Positions 53,452-61,546 of a DNA stretch of 64,000 bases are shown here, in pieces. The stretch comes from Bacteroidota bacterium (GTDB taxonomy: Bacteria; Bacteroidota; Bacteroidia; Chitinophagales; Chitinophagaceae). The translations under genes were made by a program, and so were the position numbers. Under the pieces are notes generated by a model that was not told where the DNA came from, did no database searches, and worked only from the letters and a program-made list of their open reading frames with translations. Position 1 is the stretch's first letter; every line of letters starts with the position of its first letter. The stretch lies in assembly GCA_024640225.1 (NCBI GenBank), contig JAHEFK010000001.1, positions 22,773-86,772 on the forward strand. Reading direction: 5' to 3'.

Positions 53452-54054
53452 TTAATTTTTAAGTTTCCATATTGGCTTTGCAATCAAAGAATCGTGCAAG
53501 GCATCGATAAAGCAAATGGGTTTGTGTTGGTAGGAATCGATAACAACTGCTTGTTTAATGGAAGAGGGAAGTAAGGTCCATACGAGTTCGCTACAATATA
53601 ATTGATTGCTAGTTTGTAAATTAAAATCATAATCAAACTGAATCGACTGCTGCAGGAGAGCATGCGCTTTATCTGCTATTTGATGTCGTATACTATCTGC
53701 CATAGTGTATCTGAAGATGCCAATTTCTTTGGCTACCGATTGGTCACAAAAAGATTCAATAGGCTCTATTCTTAGCCCTCCATTGCCCATAATATGAACT
53801 ACCCAATATTTTTTGTTGCTATCTATAAGGAGTCCACAATGCGAATACCATTTCTTTCTTGGATTGTATTGTTGTAGCATATAACTAATAATGTCAGTTC
53901 CATAACGGCAAATAAGGTCGCCTGTTTTTAAGTGCTCAAAGGAATGCTGTTGTTGTAAAACCTGTTTTTTTGATGTTGCAGCAGATGGCAAAAAAAATTG
54001 ACCTGCTCCTACAAAAAATAAAACAAGTAATATAAAGGGTATTAAGTGCTTCAT
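53452..54054 (-). CDS. YiiX/YebB-like permuted papain-fold cysteine peptidase or hydrolase
   Basis: A 200-residue exported or membrane-anchored protein (HLIPFILLVLFFVGAGQFF at the N-terminus). The circularly permuted NlpC/P60 signature is present: HLKTGDLICRYGTDIISYML, the histidine in KWYSHCGLLID, and the nucleophile Cys in LYCSELVWTLL. Related YiiX-type proteins are thought to cleave amide or ester bonds in peptides or lipids; the substrate is unknown. A -7 box lies 19 nt upstream. A small lipoprotein gene follows. Confidence 0.87.
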   Translation of the reverse strand: MKHLIPFILLVLFFVGAGQFFLPSAATSKKQVLQQQHSFEHLKTGDLICRYGTDIISYMLQQYNPRKKWYSHCGLLIDSNKKYWVVHIMGNGGLRIEPIESFCDQSVAKEIGIFRYTMADSIRHQIADKAHALLQQSIQFDYDFNLQTSNQLYCSELVWTLLPSSIKQAVVIDSYQHKPICFIDALHDSLIAKPIWKLKN

Positions 54055-54073
54055 GCGTTTGGAAAAGAATTTT

Positions 54074-54081
54074 CAAAAATA
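54074..54081 (-). promoter_or_regulatory. -7 box (TATTTTTG) for the YiiX-like gene
   Basis: Minus-strand TAnnTTTG match, 19 nt before the ATG at 54054, in the divergent gap shared with serS. Confidence 0.5.
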
Positions 54082-54139
54082 CAAAAAGAAAGGGGCATCT
54101 CATCTTAAAACTCCTTTTTAGAATATGCCTCTACTACTG

Positions 54140-54147
54140 TATATTTG
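54140..54147 (+). promoter_or_regulatory. -7 box (TATATTTG) for serS
   Basis: Plus-strand TAnnTTTG match 16 nt before the ATG at 54164. It excludes an upstream in-frame ATG at 54125 as the serS start. Confidence 0.6.
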
Positions 54148-54163
54148 TAGCAAAATAGAATCA

Positions 54164-55438
54164 ATGTTATCTATACAATTATTCAGACAAGAGAAAGAAT
54201 TGGTATTAGCGGGCTTACAAAAAAAGAACTTTAGTAATACAGCCCTTGTAGATACTATTATCGAAGTAGATGAGTTAAGAAGAACAGCGCAACAAGAGAA
54301 TGACGCGCTAGCGGCTATAGTAAATGCTGCATCGAAAGAGATTGGTGCTTTAATGGGCAAAGGGGAGAAAGAAGCGGCAGAAGCTTTGAAACAACAAGTT
54401 GCTCAACATAAAGATCAAGCAAAAGCATTGCAAGCTAAGCTAAGCGAATTAGATGCAAAACTGCAAGAACTATTAATCAGCCTTCCCAATTTACCTCACA
54501 GCTCGGTACCGGTTGGAAAAACCCCTGAAGAAAACGAAGTCGTAAAACAAGCTGGTGCTATCCCAGATTTAAGTGCACAAAAAGCACCACATTGGGAGTT
54601 AACGGAGCAATACCAATTGATTGATTTTGAATTAGGCAATAAAATTACGGGCAGCGGCTTCCCTGTTTATATTGACAAAGGAGCAAAATTACAACGCGCC
54701 TTGATTAGCTATTTTCTTGACTACAATACCAGTAAAGGTTATAAAGAATATTATCCGCCGCATATGGTGAATGCCGACAGTGCCTACGCTACTGGCCAAT
54801 TGCCCGATAAAGAAGGACAAATGTATCATATGCCCGAAGATAATTTTTATATGATACCTACGGCAGAAGTGCCGCTAACTAATATTTTTAGAGACGTTAT
54901 TTTAACAGAACAAGAATTGCCTATTAAAATTACGGGTTACACACCTTGTTTTAGAAGAGAAGCGGGGTCGTATGGTAAAGATGTTCGTGGCCTAAACCGT
55001 TTACATCAATTTGATAAAGTTGAAATTGTACAATTGGTACCTACTACTCAATCATACCAGGTATTAGAAGAAATGGTAGCGCATGTAGAGGGCTTATTAC
55101 AATTGCTCGAATTGCCGTATAGAATATTACGCTTGTGTGGGGGTGATATGAGTTTTGCGTCCGCGTTAACGTACGATTTTGAAGTATATAGCGCTGCACA
55201 AGAACGATGGTTAGAAGTAAGTTCCGTTAGTAATTTCGAAAATTTTCAGACGAATAGATTAAAAGCACGCTATAAAGATGCCCAAGGGAAAATCCAACCC
55301 TTACATTCTTTAAATGGTTCTTCTTTAGCATTGCCAAGAATCTTAGCTTGCTTATTAGAAAACAAACAGACACCAAATGGCATTGAATTGCCAGCAGTAT
55401 TGGTGCCTTATTTAGGAGCTAATTTTAAAATACAATAA
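54164..55438 (+). CDS. serS: Serine-tRNA ligase
   Basis: A 424-residue class II aminoacyl-tRNA synthetase that charges tRNA-Ser. The N-terminal ~100 residues form the long antiparallel coiled-coil arm that grips the variable loop of the tRNA (heptad-like stretch from FRQEKELVLAGL to AKLQELLISLPNL). Motif 2 is GYTPCFRREAGSYGKD with RGLNRLHQFDKVEIV; motif 3 is NGSSLALPRILACLLEN. PTAEVPLTNIFRD marks the substrate pocket. The length is normal from the start at 54164, which the -7 box supports. The DUF4293 gene follows after 2 bp. Confidence 0.97.
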   Translation: MLSIQLFRQEKELVLAGLQKKNFSNTALVDTIIEVDELRRTAQQENDALAAIVNAASKEIGALMGKGEKEAAEALKQQVAQHKDQAKALQAKLSELDAKLQELLISLPNLPHSSVPVGKTPEENEVVKQAGAIPDLSAQKAPHWELTEQYQLIDFELGNKITGSGFPVYIDKGAKLQRALISYFLDYNTSKGYKEYYPPHMVNADSAYATGQLPDKEGQMYHMPEDNFYMIPTAEVPLTNIFRDVILTEQELPIKITGYTPCFRREAGSYGKDVRGLNRLHQFDKVEIVQLVPTTQSYQVLEEMVAHVEGLLQLLELPYRILRLCGGDMSFASALTYDFEVYSAAQERWLEVSSVSNFENFQTNRLKARYKDAQGKIQPLHSLNGSSLALPRILACLLENKQTPNGIELPAVLVPYLGANFKIQ

Positions 55439-55440
55439 GC

Positions 55441-55878
55441 ATGATTCAACGAAAACAAAGTATCTGGTTATTACTTGCAGCCCTATTAAATAGCGCTGTG
55501 TTTTTAGGCGTTAATTTTACTATTGAGACGCGCATTCAAAATGTGTTACAAACCAATAGCTATTCGGTATTACAACATTTACCATCTACTCTTTTTATAG
55601 TAGCAGCTATTGCATTATCGCTTATTGCTATTTTTCTATTTAGAAAGCGCCCGTTACAAATGAAGATGAGCCTGCTCGCTTTGTTGGCAACTATCGCCTA
55701 TTGTTTCATCAATTGGATGCGTATCAAAGAAATTTTTGCAAATAATAACATGATTAGCAATTATTCTTTTGGCTTAGCAAGCATCACGCCTTATTTTGCT
55801 ATCATATTTATACTATTAGCTTGGTTTGGAATTCGAAAAGATGAAAAACTTGTAAAGTCCTTAGATCGATTGAGATAA
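55441..55878 (+). CDS. DUF4293 family membrane protein
   Basis: A 145-residue protein with four transmembrane helices (about residues 8-28, 43-65, 72-92 and 111-132). The start MIQRKQSIWLLLAALLNSAVF is the recognisable opening of the Bacteroidota DUF4293 family, and the basic C-terminus (WFGIRKDEKLVKSLDRLR) also fits. Function is unknown. It is encoded 2 bp after serS and ends in a shared bidirectional terminator. Confidence 0.88.
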   Translation: MIQRKQSIWLLLAALLNSAVFLGVNFTIETRIQNVLQTNSYSVLQHLPSTLFIVAAIALSLIAIFLFRKRPLQMKMSLLALLATIAYCFINWMRIKEIFANNNMISNYSFGLASITPYFAIIFILLAWFGIRKDEKLVKSLDRLR

Positions 55879-55880
55879 TT

Positions 55881-55910
55881 AAAAAGCCGATTGTTTTCAA
55901 TCGGCTTTTT
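55881..55910. terminator. Bidirectional terminator between the serS operon and dcd
   Basis: A perfect 13-bp stem (AAAAAGCCGATTG / CAATCGGCTTTTT) with a TTTT loop; its A and T ends give a T tract on each strand. It ends both the DUF4293 transcript and the convergent dcd transcript. Confidence 0.9.
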
Positions 55911-55927
55911 AATTATTTTTTAATGCT

Positions 55928-56464
55928 TTAAAATTTATTCTTCCACATCATACTTTCAATCGGACGATCGGGCTGTGCATTGTATTTTGCATTACCTTTT
56001 TTATTGTATGGTGTTATAATCTCTCCTTCTACAGGGAAATAGATAACTTGACCAATAGGCATGCCTTTGTATATTTTTACAGGTTGTTTTACTGAAATTT
56101 CTAAGGTCCAGTTGCCACAAAAACCAACATCACCTTTACCAGCCGTTGCGTGAATGTCAATGCCAAGTCGACCAGTAGATGATTTACCCTCTAAGAAGGG
56201 AACATGCGCATGGGTTTCAGTATATTCTAAAGTAACACCCAAATAAAACACATGGGGATACAAAACAAAACCTTCTTCGGGTATTTCAAAATACTCGATT
56301 TCATTATGCTGTTTGGCATCTAAGATGTGATTTTTATAGGTAGCCAAGGTACTACCTAAGTGCACATCATAGGAATTAGACCCTAAGCATGCAGCGTTGA
56401 AAGGAGTAATTTTTATGGTTCCTTTTTCTATTTCTTCTAGTATTCGAGCGTCTGATAAAATCAT
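55928..56464 (-). CDS. dcd: dCTP deaminase
   Basis: A 178-residue trimeric dUTPase-fold enzyme that deaminates dCTP to dUTP on the route to dTMP. Signature segments are MILSDARILEEIEKG at the start, CLGSNSYDVHLG, FLEGKSSTGRLGIDIHATAG (phosphate and substrate loop), GFCGNWTLEISVKQPVKIY with the catalytic Glu, and PIGQVIYFPVEG. The start at 56464 is chosen over 56470 because the -7 box at 56468-56475 overlaps the earlier ATG. It is convergent with the serS operon and divergent from the phosphopantetheinyl transferase gene. Confidence 0.95.
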   Translation of the reverse strand: MILSDARILEEIEKGTIKITPFNAACLGSNSYDVHLGSTLATYKNHILDAKQHNEIEYFEIPEEGFVLYPHVFYLGVTLEYTETHAHVPFLEGKSSTGRLGIDIHATAGKGDVGFCGNWTLEISVKQPVKIYKGMPIGQVIYFPVEGEIITPYNKKGNAKYNAQPDRPIESMMWKNKF

Positions 56465-56467
56465 AAA

Positions 56468-56475
56468 CAAAAATA
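56468..56475 (-). promoter_or_regulatory. -7 box (TATTTTTG) abutting the dcd start
   Basis: Minus-strand TAnnTTTG match ending 3 nt before the ATG at 56464, the tightest spacing in this window and another leaderless candidate. Confidence 0.55.
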
Positions 56476-56510
56476 AAAAAATTGTTAGATATTTGATTAA
56501 ATATTTCCGA

Positions 56511-57134
56511 ATGCCTTTATTTCATGAATTCAAGACCGAATCTGATCAGCATATTGCAATTTGGCATGTAGAAGAGCCGTTGGATTTTTTTGAAAAGGAA
56601 ATAGGTTACTATCCTCCCATTAGCAATGAGCAAAAAAGAAAAGAACATGTAGCCGGACGATTTGTATTACAATATTTGCATCCTTCCTTTCCTATTCATG
56701 ATATAAGACCAAACGCATTTGGCAAACCGCACTTAGCAGAGCAACCATTGCATTTTTCTATTTCCCACTCCGGTAATTATGTGGCAGTTTGTTTGCATCA
56801 TGCTCATGAGCAAGGAATAGATTTACAGTGCTGGACGCCCAAAGTAGAAACGATAAAAGCTAAATTTTTAAGTTTATCCGAAATAGAACGTTGCAAGGCC
56901 CATCCACAAGGTTTGCTCCTTGCATGGACAGCCAAAGAAGCGGCTTTTAAATATTTAAACAAGCAGGGAGTCGATTTTATTCAAGATTTGCCAATAGCAA
57001 CTTTTTCTATAAAGGATGAAAATATAAATATTATAATTAATCATAATACAAATGATGATTCCGTAAAAATAGTTATCAAATCATTGATATTCAATGATTT
57101 TGCTTTTAGTTATGTTGATCATAAGGCAATTTAA
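56511..57134 (+). CDS. 4'-phosphopantetheinyl transferase (Sfp-type)
   Basis: A 207-residue enzyme that moves the phosphopantetheine arm from coenzyme A to carrier proteins. The Sfp-type signature is clear: FGKPHLAEQPLHFSISHSGN (substrate His-Ser motif), EQGIDLQCW (Mg-binding acidic pair) and LLLAWTAKEAAFKYLNKQG (WxxKEA). The start at 56511 (MPLFHEFKTESD) is chosen because the longer in-frame reading from 56397 would run through the dcd coding region and its promoter. No polyketide or peptide synthetase genes are close, so it may serve fatty-acid ACP or a remote cluster. Confidence 0.88.
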   Translation: MPLFHEFKTESDQHIAIWHVEEPLDFFEKEIGYYPPISNEQKRKEHVAGRFVLQYLHPSFPIHDIRPNAFGKPHLAEQPLHFSISHSGNYVAVCLHHAHEQGIDLQCWTPKVETIKAKFLSLSEIERCKAHPQGLLLAWTAKEAAFKYLNKQGVDFIQDLPIATFSIKDENINIIINHNTNDDSVKIVIKSLIFNDFAFSYVDHKAI

Positions 57135-57213
57135 AAATAAATTATAAATAATTATATATTAAAATTATGGACCATTTTTGATAAAAAACAGCTCAGGGGA
57201 TAGAAATAATTTG

Positions 57214-57221
57214 TAATTTTG
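57214..57221 (+). promoter_or_regulatory. -7 box (TAATTTTG) for glnN
   Basis: TAnnTTTG match 17 nt before the glnN ATG at 57239, within the 104-bp gap after the phosphopantetheinyl transferase gene. No -33 element at proper spacing was found. Confidence 0.5.
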
Positions 57222-57238
57222 AAAAAAATATACTTTTT

Positions 57239-59434
57239 ATGTCATCATCTAGATTTTCAGCAGTTCAAGAAATGGTGCAAACCAATGAAGTAAAAATTGG
57301 TCACTATCAAGGGAAACGAATTACCGATATTTTCAACAGTAATGTATTTGTTGGAAAGGTTATTAGAGAGTATTTAAGCGACGAGGCTTATAAGAGTTTA
57401 CAAAATTCAATCAAAAACGGCGTAAAAATTGAGCGTAAAGTAGCAGATCAAATTGCTTCTGGTATGCGCAATTGGGCTGAATCGAAAGGGGTTACCCACT
57501 ATACACACTGGTTTCAACCATTAACGGGTACAACGGCAGAAAAACATGATTCTTTCTTTACAATAAAAGGTGATGGTACAGCTATCGAAACGTTTGATGG
57601 TGATGCCTTAATCCAACAAGAACCGGATGCGTCTAGTTTTCCTAATGGTGGTATTAGAGCAACGTTTGAAGCGCGTGGATATACCGCTTGGGATCCATCA
57701 TCACCTGCTTTCATTATGGAAACAGGACATGGTAAAACCTTGTGCATTCCAACGATTTTTATCGCTTACAACGGAGAATCATTAGATAACAAAGCACCTT
57801 TATTAAAATCAATTTCTGCATTAGATAAAGCGGCGGTAGAAGTATGTCATTATTTCGATAAAAATGTTTCTAAAGTGTCTACTACTTTAGGTTGGGAGCA
57901 AGAATATTTTGTAATTGATGAAACCTTAGCGAATGCTCGTCCCGATTTAGTGATGTGTGGTAGAACCTTAGTAGGTCATGCGCCAGCAAAAGGACAACAA
58001 TTAGAAGATCACTATTTCGGATCTATTCCTGAGCGCGTATATGCTTTCATGCAAGATTTCGAACAAGAATCGTACAAATTAGGTATTCCGTTACGCACGC
58101 GTCATAATGAAGTAGCACCTTCTCAATTTGAGTGTGCACCTATTTTTGAAGAAGTAAATATTGCAGTAGATCACAATTCCTTATTAATGGATGTGATGAC
58201 TCGTGTTGCAAAACGTCATAAATTAAAAGTGTTGTTGCACGAAAAACCATTTGCCGGTGTAAATGGTAGTGGTAAGCATAACAACTGGAGCATGTCTACC
58301 GATACAGGCGTTAATTTATTAGGTCCTGGTAAAACACCAAGAACAAATTTAATGTTCTTAACCTTCTTTGTTAATACGATTAAAGCAGTACATGATTATG
58401 CAGACTTGATGCGTGCGTCTATTGCTTCTGCAAGTAATGATCATCGTTTAGGCGCTAATGAAGCTCCGCCGGCTATTATATCTGTTTATGTAGGTAAATA
58501 TCTATCGCAAGTATTAGATGAAATTGAAGAGCGTGTTACCGATAATTTTTCTGAGCAAGATGAGGTTATTTTAAAATTAGATATTCATAAACAAATTCCT
58601 GAATTAATGATGGACAATACAGATCGTAATCGTACGAGTCCATTTGCTTTCACCGGAAATAAATTTGAATTCAGAGCAGTAGGTAGCACTGCCAATTGCG
58701 CTACACCAATGATTGTGATGAATACGATCATGGCTGAAACCTTGAAGCAATTTAAAATAGAAGTTGATGAGTTGATTGAAAAAGGAGAGAAAAAAGAAAT
58801 TGCTGTAATGCATATTCTTAGAAAATATATTGCAGCTTCTAAAAAAATCAGATTCGAAGGCGATAACTATAGTGAGGAGTGGGCAGAAGAAGCAGCAAGA
58901 AGAGGTTTAAATAATTTCAAAACAACGCCTGAAGCTTTAGATGCTTATGTTACAGAACATGCTAAGCAACTATTCATGTCGAATAAAATTTTTACAGAAG
59001 TAGAATTGGATGCTCGTCATGAAATTATGTTGGAAGATTATGTAAAGAAAGTGCAAATTGAAGCACGAATTTTAGGTTATTTAGCTACCAATCATATTTT
59101 ACCGGCTACGATCAATTATCAAAATACTTTAATTGAAAATGTAAAAGGATTACAAGCAATTGGTTTAGATGCTAGCACCACAAAAGCACAAATTAATTTA
59201 ATTAAAGTCATCAGCGAGCACATTCAAAAAATCAATGACAATGTAGAAGCAATGATTGAAGCTCGTAAACAAGCAAACAATGAAGCGGATATGCATAAGC
59301 GCGCAGCTTTATATTGCAATGCGGTAAAACCACATTTTGATGCTATCCGCTATAGTGCAGATAAATTAGAATTAATGGTAGATGATAAAAGCTGGCCATT
59401 GCCAAAATATAGAGAATTATTATTCTTACGTTAA
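57239..59434 (+). CDS. glnN: Glutamine synthetase type III
   Basis: A 731-residue GSIII enzyme that joins ammonium to glutamate using ATP. The large size and the motifs GWEQEYFVIDETLANARPDL, RTRHNEVAPSQFECAP and FAGVNGSGKHNNWSMS (glutamate-binding) distinguish it from GSI. NDHRLGANEAPPAIISVYVG and NRTSPFAFTGNKFEFRAVGS form the C-terminal part of the active site. GSIII is the main glutamine synthetase in many Bacteroidota. It stands alone with its own -7 box and terminator; no ammonium transporter or PII gene is adjacent. Confidence 0.97.
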   Translation: MSSSRFSAVQEMVQTNEVKIGHYQGKRITDIFNSNVFVGKVIREYLSDEAYKSLQNSIKNGVKIERKVADQIASGMRNWAESKGVTHYTHWFQPLTGTTAEKHDSFFTIKGDGTAIETFDGDALIQQEPDASSFPNGGIRATFEARGYTAWDPSSPAFIMETGHGKTLCIPTIFIAYNGESLDNKAPLLKSISALDKAAVEVCHYFDKNVSKVSTTLGWEQEYFVIDETLANARPDLVMCGRTLVGHAPAKGQQLEDHYFGSIPERVYAFMQDFEQESYKLGIPLRTRHNEVAPSQFECAPIFEEVNIAVDHNSLLMDVMTRVAKRHKLKVLLHEKPFAGVNGSGKHNNWSMSTDTGVNLLGPGKTPRTNLMFLTFFVNTIKAVHDYADLMRASIASASNDHRLGANEAPPAIISVYVGKYLSQVLDEIEERVTDNFSEQDEVILKLDIHKQIPELMMDNTDRNRTSPFAFTGNKFEFRAVGSTANCATPMIVMNTIMAETLKQFKIEVDELIEKGEKKEIAVMHILRKYIAASKKIRFEGDNYSEEWAEEAARRGLNNFKTTPEALDAYVTEHAKQLFMSNKIFTEVELDARHEIMLEDYVKKVQIEARILGYLATNHILPATINYQNTLIENVKGLQAIGLDASTTKAQINLIKVISEHIQKINDNVEAMIEARKQANNEADMHKRAALYCNAVKPHFDAIRYSADKLELMVDDKSWPLPKYRELLFLR

Positions 59435-59445
59435 TCCATTTAATA

Positions 59446-59476
59446 AAAAAAGGGCTTGCATTGCAAGCCCTTTTTT
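59446..59476. terminator. Bidirectional terminator between glnN and the TonB receptor gene
   Basis: An inverted repeat with arms AAAAAAGGGCTTGCA and TGCAAGCCCTTTTTT and a very small loop. T tracts occur on both strands. Its right end overlaps the stop codon of the minus-strand receptor gene. Confidence 0.88.
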
Positions 59477-61490
59477 ATAATTGATACTGTAAGGTAATAA
59501 ATAAACTCCTTCCTAAAAAGTTTAAACTACTGGTGCCGTTATGCGGACCAACAGCCACTACGCCCGGTATGAATAGGCTTTGCACATTCAAGAGATTTTT
59601 TACACCAACACTTAATTTTAAGTGTTTTGCTGCCGCTTGTTTAGATAAAGCAAAGCTATGCTCTGTACTGATATCAACAAAGGTAAAGTTGGGCTGATAG
59701 CCACTATAAGATAATGTGCCATCAACAGCTCCCAATTGCATGTATGGCCTACTACCGGTATGTTTAACAAAGCAATTGAACTGAATGGCAGGCTTGGGTA
59801 ATTGATAGCCTAAGGATAGCGTTTGTTCAAAGGCTGTAAAACTGGAAAGACTACTTACACTTTGAAAATTATATTCCATATTGACGCCTAATTTAGCACT
59901 ACAATTTTTATAGCGCATATCTATTTCTAGGCTACTAATCGTGTTTTTTAGTTCTTTAAGATTGTAATAACTGTATTGAGAAATGCTCACACCAGGATTG
60001 CTTAAAGCTAAATTTATAGCATTCAATACATGATTGTAGTATTGTGTAAATAATACATGCAATAAGGTTGAGTTTTTTTGGAAGGCTACATGAGAAATTG
60101 AAAACTGAAGATGTGTACTATTTTCTGGACGTAGCTGTTCATTGCCAATGATAAAATGATTTTGATCTACAAATGACAAATAGCGTTCCTTTAGAGAAGG
60201 TGCTCTAAAGCCTTTACTATAGGAGGTTCGTATTTGAATAGTTTTGCATGGATTATAAAGTAAATTAATTTCTGGTATAAGGGGTACCGCATATTGTGTA
60301 TTATAAGTGGCTCTTAAACCTGCTTGCAATTTTAATTTATCTTGATAAAAAACCTTACTGCCTTGTGCGAAAACAGCATAATCTTGAACATTAGATGTTC
60401 TATTTGCTAGTTTAAGTGAATTGCCAAATTGAGCATTAAGATCCACTCCAAGGGTATAGTTTAATGTATGATACATACCTGAAAACATCCCTCTGCTCGT
60501 ATAATCAATAAATCTTGAAGTGTCTTGATCGCCACTTCCGCTTGTAAGCTGTTCACTTAAATCTGTAAAATCTAAAGTATATCTATTGCGTATGCGTTGA
60601 TAATACGCCATGCCTAATTGCCAATTCCAATTATATAGTTGTTTCCAAGTTCCTTGCCATTGCAGTCGATTGTTGACACGGGTGGTATAATACTTTTCAT
60701 CAATAGCGTAGACTCTAAAGGCATTCCATGCGGCAAGGGGTCCTTTGTTATAGAGGGTTTCCTTGAGTATATCAGAAGACAATTGAAGAGTGCTATTTTT
60801 TAATTTTTGTTGAACAAAAATGGAAGCTACATATTGCTCCTTAGGTTTAAACAGCATTTGACGTTTTACCGAGCCGGTGTCTATATAATTTGATCCACTA
60901 AAAAAATTGCGTCCTGCGCTTATCGACCAATTAAAGTGTTGTTTCGATTGACCATAGTTCAAATGCAAATTATATTTACCAATAGTTTCATATTGTGTAG
61001 TTATTCCTATTTGTTCATGTTTTGATTTTTTTGTGATGATGTTGATGATGCCACCTACTGCATCAGTACCATATACAACACTCATGGGGCCTTGTACAAT
61101 TTCAATTCGAAGTACATTTTGTAAATCAATTTGACTTAAATCAATACTTCCATTTTCTCGGCCATTTACTGCGATGCCATCTAATAGTATTTTCACTTTG
61201 TCGCTACTAAATCCTTGCATAGATAAGCTGCTACCTAATAAGCCATCATTTTGCACTTGCATATTTAATTGATTCCGTAAAATATCGTTAAGGGTATTGG
61301 CACCTTGTGCATCAATTAATTTTCGATTGATAATTTTTACAGTGCTCAGTGCATTTTGTGCTTGTATAGGTTTGCTTACGCCGGTTACAATAACCTCTTT
61401 CAAAGGATTGTAGCTTGCAGAATCTACAGAAGTTTGGGCGAAGCAGACATTGCCAATAAGATAGAAAAATAGGAGTAGATATAATTTCAT
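59475..61490 (-). CDS. TonB-dependent outer-membrane receptor, probable haem receptor
   Basis: A 671-residue receptor. A signal peptide (YLLLFFYLIGNVCFAQ) is followed by a TonB box-like EVIVTG (residues ~32-37), a plug domain (~45-155: KVKILLDGIAVNG, IEIVQGPMSVVYGTDAVGGIINI), and a 22-strand-type barrel. A FRAP box (428-431) and a GNEQLRPE segment (449-456) flank His445; in haem receptors such as HemR and HmuR a histidine between FRAP and NPxL boxes binds haem. BtuB-type receptors share parts of this region, so the haem call is inferred, mainly from the HmuY-like gene directly upstream (56-bp gap). The C-terminal residue is Leu rather than Phe. Confidence 0.88.
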   Translation of the reverse strand: MKLYLLLFFYLIGNVCFAQTSVDSASYNPLKEVIVTGVSKPIQAQNALSTVKIINRKLIDAQGANTLNDILRNQLNMQVQNDGLLGSSLSMQGFSSDKVKILLDGIAVNGRENGSIDLSQIDLQNVLRIEIVQGPMSVVYGTDAVGGIINIITKKSKHEQIGITTQYETIGKYNLHLNYGQSKQHFNWSISAGRNFFSGSNYIDTGSVKRQMLFKPKEQYVASIFVQQKLKNSTLQLSSDILKETLYNKGPLAAWNAFRVYAIDEKYYTTRVNNRLQWQGTWKQLYNWNWQLGMAYYQRIRNRYTLDFTDLSEQLTSGSGDQDTSRFIDYTSRGMFSGMYHTLNYTLGVDLNAQFGNSLKLANRTSNVQDYAVFAQGSKVFYQDKLKLQAGLRATYNTQYAVPLIPEINLLYNPCKTIQIRTSYSKGFRAPSLKERYLSFVDQNHFIIGNEQLRPENSTHLQFSISHVAFQKNSTLLHVLFTQYYNHVLNAINLALSNPGVSISQYSYYNLKELKNTISSLEIDMRYKNCSAKLGVNMEYNFQSVSSLSSFTAFEQTLSLGYQLPKPAIQFNCFVKHTGSRPYMQLGAVDGTLSYSGYQPNFTFVDISTEHSFALSKQAAAKHLKLSVGVKNLLNVQSLFIPGVVAVGPHNGTSSLNFLGRSLFITLQYQL

Positions 61491-61493
61491 AAA

Positions 61494-61526
61494 AACAAAA
61501 AATCAGCTATTGTAAAAATAGCTGAT
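61494..61526 (-). terminator. Hairpin with U tract between the HmuY-like and receptor genes
   Basis: A 9-bp inverted repeat (ATCAGCTAT / ATAGCTGAT) with a 7-nt loop lies 21 bp after the HmuY-like stop. Read on the minus strand it is followed by a T-rich run, like an intrinsic terminator, yet it sits only 4 bp before the receptor start. It could attenuate read-through and lower receptor levels relative to the HmuY-like protein. Confidence 0.65.
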
Positions 61527-61546
61527 CATTTTTTAATTTTTAATAA

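Noticed and set aside
56397..56510. N-terminal extension of the phosphopantetheinyl transferase ORF
   Set aside because: It runs opposite to the start of dcd and through the dcd promoter; the family N-terminus begins at 56511.
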